From NCBI GenBank assembly GCA_031277235.1, contig JAITMT010000059.1, positions 1-15,741 of the forward strand: 15,741 nucleotides of DNA, in the 5' to 3' direction. The translations under genes were made by a program, and so were the position numbers. This document shows positions 1-12,346 of the stretch, piece after piece (within the stretch, counting starts at the first letter, position 1; each line of letters starts with the position of its first letter). Under the pieces are notes generated by a model that saw nothing but the letters and a program-made list of their open reading frames with translations, did no database searches and was not told the origin of the DNA. The DNA comes from Tannerella sp. Lineage in GTDB: Bacteria > Bacteroidota > Bacteroidia > Bacteroidales > Tannerellaceae.

Positions 1-55
1 CTTCCTGGCAGACCTCAACGTTCTCCAACTTGACCAGTAATTCGTTTCCTTCCAT
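1..55 (-). CDS. ABC-type ATP-binding protein, N-terminal 18 codons only (FtsE-like)
   Basis: An ATG at 53-55 on the minus strand opens a frame that runs off the left edge. The visible residues are MEGNELLVKLENVEVCQE. The pattern of a short polar start, then L-x-x-L-E-N-V-E-V, is how many ABC ATPases begin, and the E-N-V-E-V-C-Q-x form resembles the start of FtsE of Bacteroidetes, the ATPase that works with FtsX at the division septum. The Walker motifs lie outside the window, so this family call is inference from 18 residues. The gene is divergent from the DUF805 gene, with 282 nt between them. Another ABC ATPase is the main alternative. Confidence 0.45.
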   Translation of the reverse strand, partial: MEGNELLVKLENVEVCQE

Positions 56-111
56 TCTGTATAATATTGAAATATAACATTTTATACGAAAAATAACCAC
101 TTTTTGCGCCG

Positions 112-119
112 TAAAGGTA
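112..119 (-). promoter_or_regulatory. Possible -7 element for the leftmost minus-strand gene
   Basis: On the minus strand this reads TACCTTTA, one base off the Bacteroidetes -7 consensus TAnnTTTG. It lies 57 nt upstream of the ATG at 55. No clear TTTG -33 element sits 19-21 nt upstream; only T-rich sequence is present. It is a weak candidate. Confidence 0.3.
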
Positions 120-204
120 CGAAAAAAATAAAAATCAGGAGGCTATTTATCAAAATCAAAGTATAAAAAAATTATTAAAAGTGTTCATCTATTAAAAAAT
201 ATTT

Positions 205-212
205 TATCTTTG
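205..212 (+). promoter_or_regulatory. Candidate -7 promoter element for the DUF805 gene
   Basis: TATCTTTG matches the Bacteroidetes -7 consensus TAnnTTTG exactly. The -33 region (about 182-185, TGTT) matches TTTG poorly. If used, transcription would start near 218 and leave a leader of about 120 nt before the ATG at 338. In that leader, CCTGC (295-299) and GCAGG (312-316) could pair in a small hairpin. Confidence 0.45.
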
Positions 213-337
213 CACAAGTTTTCGGTTTGAAAGATTTGAGTATTTCACTTGTAAAATATTAATTATTAGAATATTAATTCTATAAAAGGCAAGACCTGCA
301 AAGCCGCAAGAGCAGGAAAAACAAAAAATCTATTATC

Positions 338-703
338 ATGAAGTGGTATTTAAAAGTTTTGGAACAGTATGCAGATTTTAGTGGAAGAGCGAGAAGAAAA
401 GAGTATTGGATGTTTTACCTTTTCAATACAATTATCATCATTTTACTTGCAATTTTGAAGAAACTTACTCACTCAGAGGGATATTACGGTTTGGGGTTTT
501 TACATTTTATTTATCTACTGGCTGTTTTCGTTCCGAGTTTAGCGGTTGGTGTGCGCCGTTTGCATGACATAGACAGGAGTGGTGTGAATATCTTGCTTTC
601 TCTTATTCCTCTTATCGGCAATATTATTTTGCTTGTTTGGGCATTGGAAGACGGTGTACCCGAAGAAAATGAATGGGGACCGGATCCGAAAGAAAACGAA
701 TAA
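338..703 (+). CDS. DUF805 family small inner-membrane protein
   Basis: This is a 121-residue protein with the DUF805 (YhaH/YhaI-like) layout. It has a short N-terminal segment with the typical aromatic and basic motif FSGRARRKEYW (residues 14-24) and three predicted membrane segments at about 25-41, 56-72 and 82-101. The conserved basic loop RRLHDIDRSG (73-82) comes before the third segment, and the soluble acidic tail contains GPDP. The length is normal for the family. No biochemical function is established for it; membrane location is inferred from hydrophobicity. The gene stands alone on the plus strand and converges on the minus-strand operon, with a shared terminator hairpin at 792-832. 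The ATG start fits the family, whose members begin a few residues before a W/Y-rich stretch. No clear Shine-Dalgarno is seen. Confidence 0.85.
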   Translation: MKWYLKVLEQYADFSGRARRKEYWMFYLFNTIIIILLAILKKLTHSEGYYGLGFLHFIYLLAVFVPSLAVGVRRLHDIDRSGVNILLSLIPLIGNIILLVWALEDGVPEENEWGPDPKENE

Positions 704-791
704 TCAAAATTCAGAAAGCAATCTAAAAAGAGTAAGGAAAACCTAAATCCGGCATTCAAATATCAGAAAGAAATAAAAATACGGGCAAAAT

Positions 792-832
792 AAAAAAACG
801 ATTCTGTTCTGATGGGAACGAACCGTTTTTTT
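792..832. terminator. Bidirectional intrinsic terminator between DUF805 gene and HerA-like gene
   Basis: The left arm begins AAAAAAACG and the right arm ends CGTTTTTTT. Inside, TTC and GTTC pair with GAAC and GAA, with one mismatch and one bulged base. A U-run follows the stem in both directions, so the hairpin can end transcripts of the plus-strand DUF805 gene (stop at 703) and of the minus-strand ATPase gene (stop at 878). The second case makes it the likely end of the rpoBC operon. Confidence 0.75.
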
Positions 833-877
833 GACGTATAACAGATGTTTGTAACAATTTTTGCTGTTATTTTGAAC

Positions 878-2419
878 TTATTTCCCCTTCAAAAGCGAGC
901 CAAGCAAGCCCCGTCCAAATTTGAAAACCGTGTTTACCGCTTCGCGTTTGGCGCGTGTCGTTACTAATTTGGTGAGACTGCCTATCAGACTGTTATCCTT
1001 TTCTTTTTTCGCCTGACGCTCGGCGCGTTCACGCTCTGTGCGTTCCGCTTTTTCCTGTTTTTCGCGTTCCTTTTGCTGTTTTGCCTCTTCTTTCTGACGT
1101 TCAGCCTCTTGCTGTTCGGTTTGCGCCTGTTCCATGCGGGCGGACAGTTTTTCGTAAGCCGATTCCCGGTCAATGTTTCGCTCGTATTTTCCGAAGAAAA
1201 GAGAAGTCTGCATGATGCGCTGACGCTCTTCCGGCGTGACAGGACCCGCCTGCCCTTCGGGCGGAATGATAACGGCGCGTTCCACCATGTTGGGGCTGCC
1301 TTTTTCGTCTAAAAATGATACAAGAGCCTCTCCTACAGCCAATTGCGTGATGGCTTCTTCGGTGTTGAAAGCAGGATTTTGACGGAAAGTCGCCGCCGCG
1401 GTAGAAACGGCTTTCTGGTCGCGCGGCGTAAATGAACGCAACGCATGCTGCACCCGGTTGCCCAACTGACCAAGAATCGTAACCGGCACATCCAAAGGAT
1501 TTTGCGTACAGAAATATACGCCGACGCCCTTTGAACGAATCAGGCGGACAACCTGTTCCACCTTGTCGAGCAACGCTTTCGAAATGTCGTTAAACAGGAC
1601 GTGCGCTTCGTCAAAGAAAAACACCAATTTCGGTCTGTCCAAATCGCCCACTTCGGGCAGTTGTTCGTACAATTCCGACAGCAAATACAACAGAAATGAA
1701 GTGTAAACTTTCGGCGAATTGATGAGTTTATCGGCTTCGAGGATATTGATAAAGCCCCTGCCGCCCTGCGTCTGCATAAAATCGTAAATATCAAAGGCCG
1801 GTTCGCCAAAAAATTTGTCGGCGCCCTGTTCTTCGAGATTGAGCAAACCGCGCTGAATAGCGCCGATACTCGCCGGTGCAATATTTCCGTAAGAGACTGT
1901 ATATCTGGCTCTTTCCGTACCGATGTGTTCCACCATTTTCCGCAGGTCTTTCAAATCCAGGAGCAACAACTGTTCGTCGTCGGCGATACGGAACGCGATG
2001 GTCAGCACCGCGCTTTGCGTATCGTTTAAATCGAGTAAGCGACTGAGTAACAGCGGTCCCATTTCTGAAATCGTGGTGCGCAACGGATGTCCCTGTTCGC
2101 CGAAGATGTCCCATAAGGCAACGGGAAACCCGCGATATTCAAAACCCTTGGCTTTCAAGTTGTTCGCTTCCACGCTTTTCTGTAAACTCGGATTGCTGCC
2201 CCCCGGCTTGCACACGCCCGTCAAATCGCCCTTAATGTCCGTTATAAAGACCGGAATACCCTGACTACTAAATGTTTCAGCCATATTCTGCAACGTACAA
2301 GTCTTGCCCGTGCCCGTGGCGCCGGTAATCAAGCCGTGCCTGTTCGCCATTTTGGGAATAATACATAAATCCTTATCTCCCGCAACGGCTATCAACGCTT
2401 TTTGTGTATTATCCAACAT
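878..2419 (-). CDS. HerA/YjgR-like (DUF853) P-loop ATPase
   Basis: This 513-residue protein matches the DUF853/YjgR group of HerA-FtsK-type ATPases in length and motifs. Walker A is GATGTGKT (33-40), followed by VFITDIKGDLTG (57-68), typical of the group. Walker B is LVFFFDEAH (265-273). A segment with IRSKGVGVYFCTQNPLDVP (294-312) fits the sensor region, and an arginine lies near R328 or R333. Residues about 424-475 are very rich in E, K, Q and R and should form a charged coiled coil; the short tail is basic. Related HerA proteins translocate DNA with NurA nuclease, but the role of YjgR-type members is not established and no nurA is present here. The ATG lies only 14 nt after the rpoC stop, too close for a separate terminator and promoter, so cotranscription with rpoBC is likely. 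The terminator at 792-832 follows. Confidence 0.9.
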   Translation of the reverse strand: MLDNTQKALIAVAGDKDLCIIPKMANRHGLITGATGTGKTCTLQNMAETFSSQGIPVFITDIKGDLTGVCKPGGSNPSLQKSVEANNLKAKGFEYRGFPVALWDIFGEQGHPLRTTISEMGPLLLSRLLDLNDTQSAVLTIAFRIADDEQLLLLDLKDLRKMVEHIGTERARYTVSYGNIAPASIGAIQRGLLNLEEQGADKFFGEPAFDIYDFMQTQGGRGFINILEADKLINSPKVYTSFLLYLLSELYEQLPEVGDLDRPKLVFFFDEAHVLFNDISKALLDKVEQVVRLIRSKGVGVYFCTQNPLDVPVTILGQLGNRVQHALRSFTPRDQKAVSTAAATFRQNPAFNTEEAITQLAVGEALVSFLDEKGSPNMVERAVIIPPEGQAGPVTPEERQRIMQTSLFFGKYERNIDRESAYEKLSARMEQAQTEQQEAERQKEEAKQQKEREKQEKAERTERERAERQAKKEKDNSLIGSLTKLVTTRAKREAVNTVFKFGRGLLGSLLKGK

Positions 2420-2433
2420 AAGTATTTGAAAAT

Positions 2434-6720
<4,287 letters not shown>

Positions 6721-6747
6721 ATTTTATTGATTTATAAAGAGTTATAA

Positions 6748-9700
6748 TTATTCTAATGTAAAACTTAAACAGAGACCTCTCAATTCGTGCAACAACACGT
6801 TCAGGGATTCGGGGATACCGGGTTTCGGCATTTGTTCGCCTTTCACGATAGCCTCGTACGCCTTGGAACGCCCTACGACGTCGTCCGACTTCACCGTCAG
6901 GATTTCCTGCAGGATATGCGCCGCGCCGAAGGCTTCGATTGCCCAGACCTCCATTTCTCCGAAACGCTGACCGCCGAACTGCGCCTTGCCGCCGAGCGGC
7001 TGTTGCGTAATCAGCGAGTACGGTCCGATGGAGCGTGCGTGCATCTTGTCGTCCACCATGTGTCCGAGTTTCAGGAAGTAGGTAACTCCCACGGTAGCAG
7101 GCTGGTCGAACTTTTCGCCCGTTCCGCCGTCGTAGAGATACGTTTTTCCGTAGCGCGGCAGTCCCGCCTTGTCCGTCCATTCGTTGAGGTCGTCGAGCGA
7201 TGCGCCATCGAAAATCGGCGTCATGAATCTTTCGTCCAAAACTTGCCCCGCCCAACCGAGAACAGCCTCAAAAATCTGTCCCAAATTCATACGCGAAGGC
7301 ACGCCGAGCGGATTCAAACAGATATCTACCGGCGTCCCGTCTTCGAGGAACGGCATATCTTCCTGACGCACAATCTTGGAAACGATACCTTTGTTTCCGT
7401 GCCGTCCCGCCATTTTGTCGCCTACCTGAATCTTGCGCTTTTTCGCAATATACACTTTGGCGATCTGGATAATTCCGGTCGGCAGTTCGTCGCCGATCGT
7501 CAAGTCGAATTTCCGGCGGCGAAGTTCGGCGTCCAATTCCTTGTATTTCTTCAAGTAATTAACGATGAGGGTTTTAATCAACTCGTTCGTGCGACTGTCC
7601 GAAGTCCATTTGCTCACCTGAATCGAATTGTAGTCTATATCTTCAAACGATTTTTTCGTGAATTTCGTACCTTTCGGAATCACTTCCATGTTGATATAGT
7701 CCTTGACGCCCAGCGAAGTTTTTCCACTGGTCAAAGTTACCAGTTTATCAATCAGGATAATCTTCAAATCGCGCATTTTCCTGTCATATTCCTCTTCAAC
7801 CTTCGGAAGCGCCGTTTTTTCGCTCTGTTTACCATTCTTTTTCTTGATGATTCTGGAAAACAGCGCCGTGTCAATAACCACGCCGTGCAACGAAGGAGTC
7901 GCCTTTAACGAAGCGTCTTTCACGTCGCCCGCCTTGTCGCCGAAAATGGCGCGCAGCAGTTTTTCTTCGGGCGAAGGGTCGGATTCGCCTTTCGGCGTAA
8001 TTTTTCCGATGATAATGTCGCCCGGATTGACGTGCGCTCCGATGCGGATAATTCCGCGCTCGTCGAGGTCTTTAATCGCCTCTTCGCTGACGTTGGGAAT
8101 GTCGGACGTCAATTCCTCCATACCGCGCTTTGTTTCACGCACTTCCAGAATATATTCATCCACGTGAACGGAGGTGAAAATATCTTCGCGCACGATTCTT
8201 TCGTTCAGCACGACCGCGTCTTCGTAATTATACCCTTTCCAGGGCATGTACGCCACTTTCACGTTGCGTCCGAGCGCCAGTTCGCCGTTCTGGATGGAGT
8301 AGCCTTCCGTCAGGATTTCGCCTTTTTTCACCCGCTGTCCGAGTTTGCAGATCGGTCGCAAATCAAGGGTCGTACTCTGGTTCGTCTTGCGCCATTTCGG
8401 AACGTTGTAAGTCTTAATCGAATCCTCGAAACTGACAAAAGTTTCTTCGTCGGTGCGGTCATACTTGACTTTGATGGTGGTGGCGTCCACATAAATGACT
8501 TCGCCGTTGCCATCCGCCGTAAGTTGCGTGCGCGAATTTTTGGCAAGTTGCGATTCTATGCCCGTGCCCACAATCGGCGCGTCCGCATTGACTAACGGCA
8601 CAGCCTGGCGCATCATGTTCGAGCCCATCAACGCGCGGTTAGCGTCGTCGTGTTCCAGGAAGGGAATCAACGCTGCCGCAATCGAAGCGATTTGCGTAGG
8701 CGCAACGTCCATTAAATCAACTTCGTCGGGCGCAACAACCGGGAAATCAGCTTCGTATCTGGATTTCACCTTGTCGCGGATAAAGCGACCGTCCTCGTCG
8801 AGCGGCGCATTCCCCTGAGCCACAATTTTTTCTTCTTCTTCTTCGGCAGTATAATATTTCAGCGATGCGTCCGTGAAATTCACCTGTCCGTCTGAAACCG
8901 AACGGTAAGGCGTTGTTATAAAGCCCAATTCATTGATTTTGGCATATACGCAAAGCGACGAAATCAATCCGATATTCGGACCTTCGGGCGTTTCAATCGG
9001 GCAAAGCCGACCGTAGTGCGTATAATGCACGTCGCGCACCTCAAATCCGGCGCGTTCGCGCGACAAACCTCCGGGTCCGAGCGCGGACAAACGGCGTTTG
9101 TGCGTTATTTCCGCCAGCGGATTCGTCTGATCCATAAACTGCGACAGCGCATTCGTTCCGAAAAACGAATTTACGACCGATGAAATCGTCTTCGCATTGA
9201 TCAAATCAATAGGTGTAAATACCTCATTGTCACGCACATTCATGCGTTCGCGAACGGTACGTGCCATACGCGCCAGTCCGATGCCGAACTGATTGTACAG
9301 TTGCTCGCCCACGGTGCGCACGCGACGGTTGCTGAGGTGGTCAATATCATCTACAATTGCCTTTGAATTAATCAGTTGTATCAGATATTTTATAATTTCA
9401 ATAATATCTTCCTTCGTGAGAACTTTAATGTCGTAACCGATTGTCAAATTCAGTTTTCGGTTAATGCGGAAACGCCCCACGTCGCCCAGGTCGTACCGTT
9501 TTTCGGAAAAGAACAGGTTGGTAATCACCTCTCTCGCGCTGGCGTCGTCGGCAGGTTCCGCGTTGCGCAACTGCCTGTAAATGTAGAGCACGGCTTCTTT
9601 TTCGGAGTTGCTGGGGTCTTTCTGCAACGTGTTGTAAATGATTGCATAATCATTCAGATTCTGATCTTCAAGGTGTAACAGGATATTATGAGCGCCTGCT

Positions 9701-10560
9701 TCGAGAATCGTGTCTGCCGTCGCTTCGTCGAGCAACGCTTCCCGGTCAACGACCACGTCGTTTCTTTCGATGGATACCACTTCGCCCGTATCCTCATCTA
9801 CAAAGTCTTCAATCCAGGTTCTCAACACGCGGGCTGCCAACCGGCGACCCAGATATTTTTTCAGATTCGGTCTCGTTACCTTTACTTCTTCCGCAAGATT
9901 GAATATTTCAAGGATGTCCTTGTCGCTTTCAAAACCGATGGCGCGCAACAGCGTGGTTACGGGCAACTTCTTTTTGCGGTCAATGTACGCGTACATAACA
10001 TTGTTAATATCCGTTGCGAACTCGATCCACGAGCCTTTGAACGGGATAATTCGTGCGGAATAGAGTTTTGTTCCGTTCGCGTGGATGCTCTGACCGAAGA
10101 ACACGCCGGGCGAGCGGTGGAGTTGCGATACGACGACGCGCTCGGCGCCGTTTATCACAAACGTTCCTCTGTCAGTCATATACGGAATGGGACCGAGATA
10201 TACGTCCTGAATGACGGTATCGAAATCTTCGTGTTCGGGATCGGTACAGTACAGTTTCATTTTTGCCTTCAGGGGCACGCTGTATGTCAATCCGCGCGCG
10301 ATGCATTCCTCCATCGAGTAGCGGGGCGGGTCTAAGTAATAATCCAAAAATTCCAGTACGAAATTATTGCGTGTATCGGCAATCGGAAAGTTTTCGGTAA
10401 AAACTTTGAAAAGTCCCTCCTTTTTTCTCTTTTCGGGAGGCATATCTAATTGCAGGAAGTCCTGAAACGACTTCAATTGAACTTCGAGAAAGTCCGGATA
10501 TGCGAGCGGTTCTTTAATCGAAGCAAAGTTAATTCTTTTTTTGTTGATTGTTGAAGACAT
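6748..10560 (-). CDS. rpoB: DNA-directed RNA polymerase subunit beta
   Basis: This 1270-residue protein is complete and of normal length for Bacteroidetes beta. The rifampicin-binding cluster reads QFMDQTNPL (474-482) and then HKRRLSALGPGGL (487-499). The residues matching E. coli Q513, D516, H526 and S531 are Q474, D477, H487 and S492, all wild type, so no common target-site resistance change is seen. The C-terminal half has the conserved GDKMAGRHGNKG, which contacts the active site, and the end LHELRGLCLSFTLE is typical. The gene follows rplL after 106 nt containing a strong hairpin and precedes rpoC by 27 nt. It belongs to the same transcription unit as rpoC. Confidence 0.99.
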   Translation of the reverse strand: MSSTINKKRINFASIKEPLAYPDFLEVQLKSFQDFLQLDMPPEKRKKEGLFKVFTENFPIADTRNNFVLEFLDYYLDPPRYSMEECIARGLTYSVPLKAKMKLYCTDPEHEDFDTVIQDVYLGPIPYMTDRGTFVINGAERVVVSQLHRSPGVFFGQSIHANGTKLYSARIIPFKGSWIEFATDINNVMYAYIDRKKKLPVTTLLRAIGFESDKDILEIFNLAEEVKVTRPNLKKYLGRRLAARVLRTWIEDFVDEDTGEVVSIERNDVVVDREALLDEATADTILEAGAHNILLHLEDQNLNDYAIIYNTLQKDPSNSEKEAVLYIYRQLRNAEPADDASAREVITNLFFSEKRYDLGDVGRFRINRKLNLTIGYDIKVLTKEDIIEIIKYLIQLINSKAIVDDIDHLSNRRVRTVGEQLYNQFGIGLARMARTVRERMNVRDNEVFTPIDLINAKTISSVVNSFFGTNALSQFMDQTNPLAEITHKRRLSALGPGGLSRERAGFEVRDVHYTHYGRLCPIETPEGPNIGLISSLCVYAKINELGFITTPYRSVSDGQVNFTDASLKYYTAEEEEEKIVAQGNAPLDEDGRFIRDKVKSRYEADFPVVAPDEVDLMDVAPTQIASIAAALIPFLEHDDANRALMGSNMMRQAVPLVNADAPIVGTGIESQLAKNSRTQLTADGNGEVIYVDATTIKVKYDRTDEETFVSFEDSIKTYNVPKWRKTNQSTTLDLRPICKLGQRVKKGEILTEGYSIQNGELALGRNVKVAYMPWKGYNYEDAVVLNERIVREDIFTSVHVDEYILEVRETKRGMEELTSDIPNVSEEAIKDLDERGIIRIGAHVNPGDIIIGKITPKGESDPSPEEKLLRAIFGDKAGDVKDASLKATPSLHGVVIDTALFSRIIKKKNGKQSEKTALPKVEEEYDRKMRDLKIILIDKLVTLTSGKTSLGVKDYINMEVIPKGTKFTKKSFEDIDYNSIQVSKWTSDSRTNELIKTLIVNYLKKYKELDAELRRRKFDLTIGDELPTGIIQIAKVYIAKKRKIQVGDKMAGRHGNKGIVSKIVRQEDMPFLEDGTPVDICLNPLGVPSRMNLGQIFEAVLGWAGQVLDERFMTPIFDGASLDDLNEWTDKAGLPRYGKTYLYDGGTGEKFDQPATVGVTYFLKLGHMVDDKMHARSIGPYSLITQQPLGGKAQFGGQRFGEMEVWAIEAFGAAHILQEILTVKSDDVVGRSKAYEAIVKGEQMPKPGIPESLNVLLHELRGLCLSFTLE

Positions 10561-10604
10561 AAATCGGGAATTAATTGAACCTTAATATAAAAATAGACAC
10601 AAAA

Positions 10605-10637
10605 GGTTAAGAACCTCCTTTCAGGAGATTCCTAACC
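10605..10637 (-). promoter_or_regulatory. Strong hairpin in the rplL-rpoB gap (candidate attenuator or processing site)
   Basis: On the minus strand two 15-nt arms pair along their whole length, with 13 Watson-Crick and 2 G-U pairs and a GAA loop. TTTT follows at once, so it could act as a partial terminator that lowers rpoBC relative to rplJL, or as an RNase III site. In E. coli an attenuator and an RNase III site occupy this same gap. The 3' arm contains AAGGAGG, a full Shine-Dalgarno-like sequence, with no start codon close behind it; the 5' arm carries the complementary CTCCT. Confidence 0.65.
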
Positions 10638-10643
10638 AAACTA

Positions 10644-10656
10644 CCTGCCTGGCAGG
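10644..10656. repeat. Short palindrome CCTGCCTGGCAGG next to the attenuator hairpin
   Basis: Six bases on each side of a central T are perfectly complementary. It lies between the rplL stop and the 15-bp-stem hairpin. It may be a second small hairpin in the rplL-rpoB spacer or a copy of a dispersed repeat; the window alone cannot decide. Confidence 0.4.
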
Positions 10657-10666
10657 GGTATATGAA

Positions 10667-11038
10667 CTATTTAAGCTCAACTTCGGCTCCGGCTTCTTCC
10701 AGTTGTTTTTTGAGACCTTCGGCATCTGCCTTGGCAATGCCTTCCTTCACATTATTGGGAGCGCCGTCAACCAGATCTTTGGCTTCCTTCAAGCCGAGAC
10801 CGGTCAATTCTTTCACTAATTTTACAACTGCGAGTTTGTTTGCACCCGGCGCTTTCAATACAACATTGAATTCCGTCTGTTCTTCCACAACGGGAGCGGC
10901 AGGTCCGGCTGCCGCTACAGCCACTGCTGCCGCTGCGGGTTCGATACCATACTCGTCTTTAAGAATTGTTGCCAATTCGCTTACTTCCTTCACCGTAAGA
11001 TTTACTAATTGTTCTGCAAAAGCTTTTAAATCTGCCAT
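10667..11038 (-). CDS. rplL: 50S ribosomal protein L7/L12
   Basis: This 123-residue stalk protein recruits elongation factors such as EF-Tu and EF-G to the ribosome. The N-terminal dimerisation domain (about 1-33) binds L10. An Ala/Pro/Val-rich hinge follows (about 34-52), then the C-terminal factor-binding domain beginning at EFNVVLK, with the conserved helix GLGLKEAKDLVDGAP. All parts and the length are normal. The ATG lies 39 nt after the rplJ stop. A 106-nt spacer with a strong hairpin separates it from rpoB, which suits the need for more L7/L12 than polymerase. Confidence 0.98.
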   Translation of the reverse strand: MADLKAFAEQLVNLTVKEVSELATILKDEYGIEPAAAAVAVAAAGPAAPVVEEQTEFNVVLKAPGANKLAVVKLVKELTGLGLKEAKDLVDGAPNNVKEGIAKADAEGLKKQLEEAGAEVELK

Positions 11039-11077
11039 TTTGATTATGATTTAATTTGTTATTTTTTTAATAATGAA

Positions 11078-11611
11078 TTATGTGCGCTCTTCGAGCGTCT
11101 TTAAAAGTCCGTGTATTTTCTGACCGCCGCCTGCCTGCAAAGCAGAGATGACGTTCTTCGCCGGAGACTGGAGCAGTGCGATGATGTCGCCCACCAGTTC
11201 TTCCTTGCTCTTGATGGATACCAGTGCGTCGAGGTCGTTTGCCGTATAGAATCCTTCCTGTACGTAAGCGCCTTTCAGCAACGGTTTGACCTTGTCGCCC
11301 TTCACGTCTTTGGTGAAGTCCTTGATCAGACGGGCGGGCACATTCGCCACGTTTGCCAGCATGACGGCTGTATTGCCCTTCAATACACTGTATAGTTCGG
11401 AGAAATCAATCCCTTCCACGTTCTCCATTGCCTTTTTGAGCAATGTGTTCTTGACCATTACCAACTTGACTTCTTCCTTGTAGCATTTTTTTCTCAATTT
11501 GCTTGTCCGGTCTGCGTTCAGCGCCTCAATATCTGTAAGATAGATGTGAGGATACTGTTTCAGCAAGTCTGTCAGTTCTTCTATGATTCTGCCTTTATCT
11601 TCCTTTTTCAT
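11078..11611 (-). CDS. rplJ: 50S ribosomal protein L10
   Basis: This 177-residue protein is the base of the ribosomal stalk: its N-terminal domain binds 23S rRNA and its C-terminal helix carries the L7/L12 dimers. Family marks are the start KKEDKGRIIEELTDLLKQYP, KLVMVKNTLLKKA (about 50-62) and LLKGAYV in the middle. The gene begins only 24 nt after rplA. In many bacteria L10 represses its own operon through a long leader before rplJ; here no such leader fits between the genes, so any control site would lie inside rplA or elsewhere. Confidence 0.97.
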   Translation of the reverse strand: MKKEDKGRIIEELTDLLKQYPHIYLTDIEALNADRTSKLRKKCYKEEVKLVMVKNTLLKKAMENVEGIDFSELYSVLKGNTAVMLANVANVPARLIKDFTKDVKGDKVKPLLKGAYVQEGFYTANDLDALVSIKSKEELVGDIIALLQSPAKNVISALQAGGGQKIHGLLKTLEERT

Positions 11612-11635
11612 CGTTTCTGTCTTTTTTATAAGTTA

Positions 11636-12331
11636 TTATTCATCAACCGATTTGGGGTCAATTTTAATACCCGGACTCATCGTCGAGGAGAGATAAATGC
11701 TTTTCATATAGGTTCCTTTGGCTGCACTCGGTTTCAGTTTGATCAATGTGGAAACAAATTCCCTGACATTGTCAAAAATCTTGTCAGGCTCGAAAGAAAC
11801 TTTTCCCACGGAAGAATGGACGATTCCGGTTTTATCTACCTTGAAGTCTATCTTTCCCTGTTTCACTTCCTTCACTGCCTGCCCGACGTCATTGGTTACC
11901 GTACCGCTTTTCGGGTTCGGCATCAATCCGCGGGGACCCAGTATGCGTCCCAAAGCGCCTATTTTTCCCATAATGGAAGGCATCGTAATGATGATGTCTA
12001 TATCGGTCCAACCACCCTTGATTTTATCAATATATTCATCGAGACCGACATAATCGGCGCCGGCTTCCTTAGCCTCAGCCTCTTTGTCGGGGGTACATAA
12101 CGCAAGAACCCTTGTTACTTTTCCGGTTCCGTGGGGCAGAGATACTACGCCTCTGACCATCTGATTGGACTTGCGGGGATCAACTCCGAGACGGACGTCC
12201 ACATCTACCGACGCATCAAACTTTGCCAAGGTGATTTCCTTCACCAAAGCCGACGCTTCCCGCAGTGTGTACGCTTTCCCGGTTTCAATCTTACTCGAAG
12301 CCAACTTCTGATTTTTTGTTAATTTGCTCAT
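11636..12331 (-). CDS. rplA: 50S ribosomal protein L1
   Basis: This 231-residue L1 has the usual length and forms the mobile stalk beside the E site of the 50S subunit. Conserved blocks are VDVRLGVDPRKSNQMVRG near the N-terminus, GRILGPRGLMPNPKSGT in the middle, and DKTGIVHSSVGKVSF near the C-terminal part of domain I. L1 commonly represses the rplK-rplA transcript when in excess. The ATG is 15 nt after the rplK stop, which fits translational coupling. No Shine-Dalgarno is seen. Confidence 0.98.
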   Translation of the reverse strand: MSKLTKNQKLASSKIETGKAYTLREASALVKEITLAKFDASVDVDVRLGVDPRKSNQMVRGVVSLPHGTGKVTRVLALCTPDKEAEAKEAGADYVGLDEYIDKIKGGWTDIDIIITMPSIMGKIGALGRILGPRGLMPNPKSGTVTNDVGQAVKEVKQGKIDFKVDKTGIVHSSVGKVSFEPDKIFDNVREFVSTLIKLKPSAAKGTYMKSIYLSSTMSPGIKIDPKSVDE

Positions 12332-12346
12332 CTGTCTGACTTTTTA

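Noticed and set aside
838..870. Inverted repeat ATAACAG/CTGTTAT with a 19-nt loop downstream of the HerA-like gene
   Set aside because: Seven AT-rich pairs with a long loop and no T-run after them can arise by chance; the hairpin at 792-832 is a far better terminator.
6787..7908. Long open frame of 373 codons on the plus strand opposite rpoB
   Set aside because: It lies wholly inside rpoB in antisense, resembles no family, is rich in H, R, F and V as expected from reversed codons, and has no promoter. It is a shadow of rpoB codon use.
9134..9256. Rifampicin-resistance changes in the RpoB cluster
   Set aside because: The key residues Q474, D477, H487 and S492 are all wild type.
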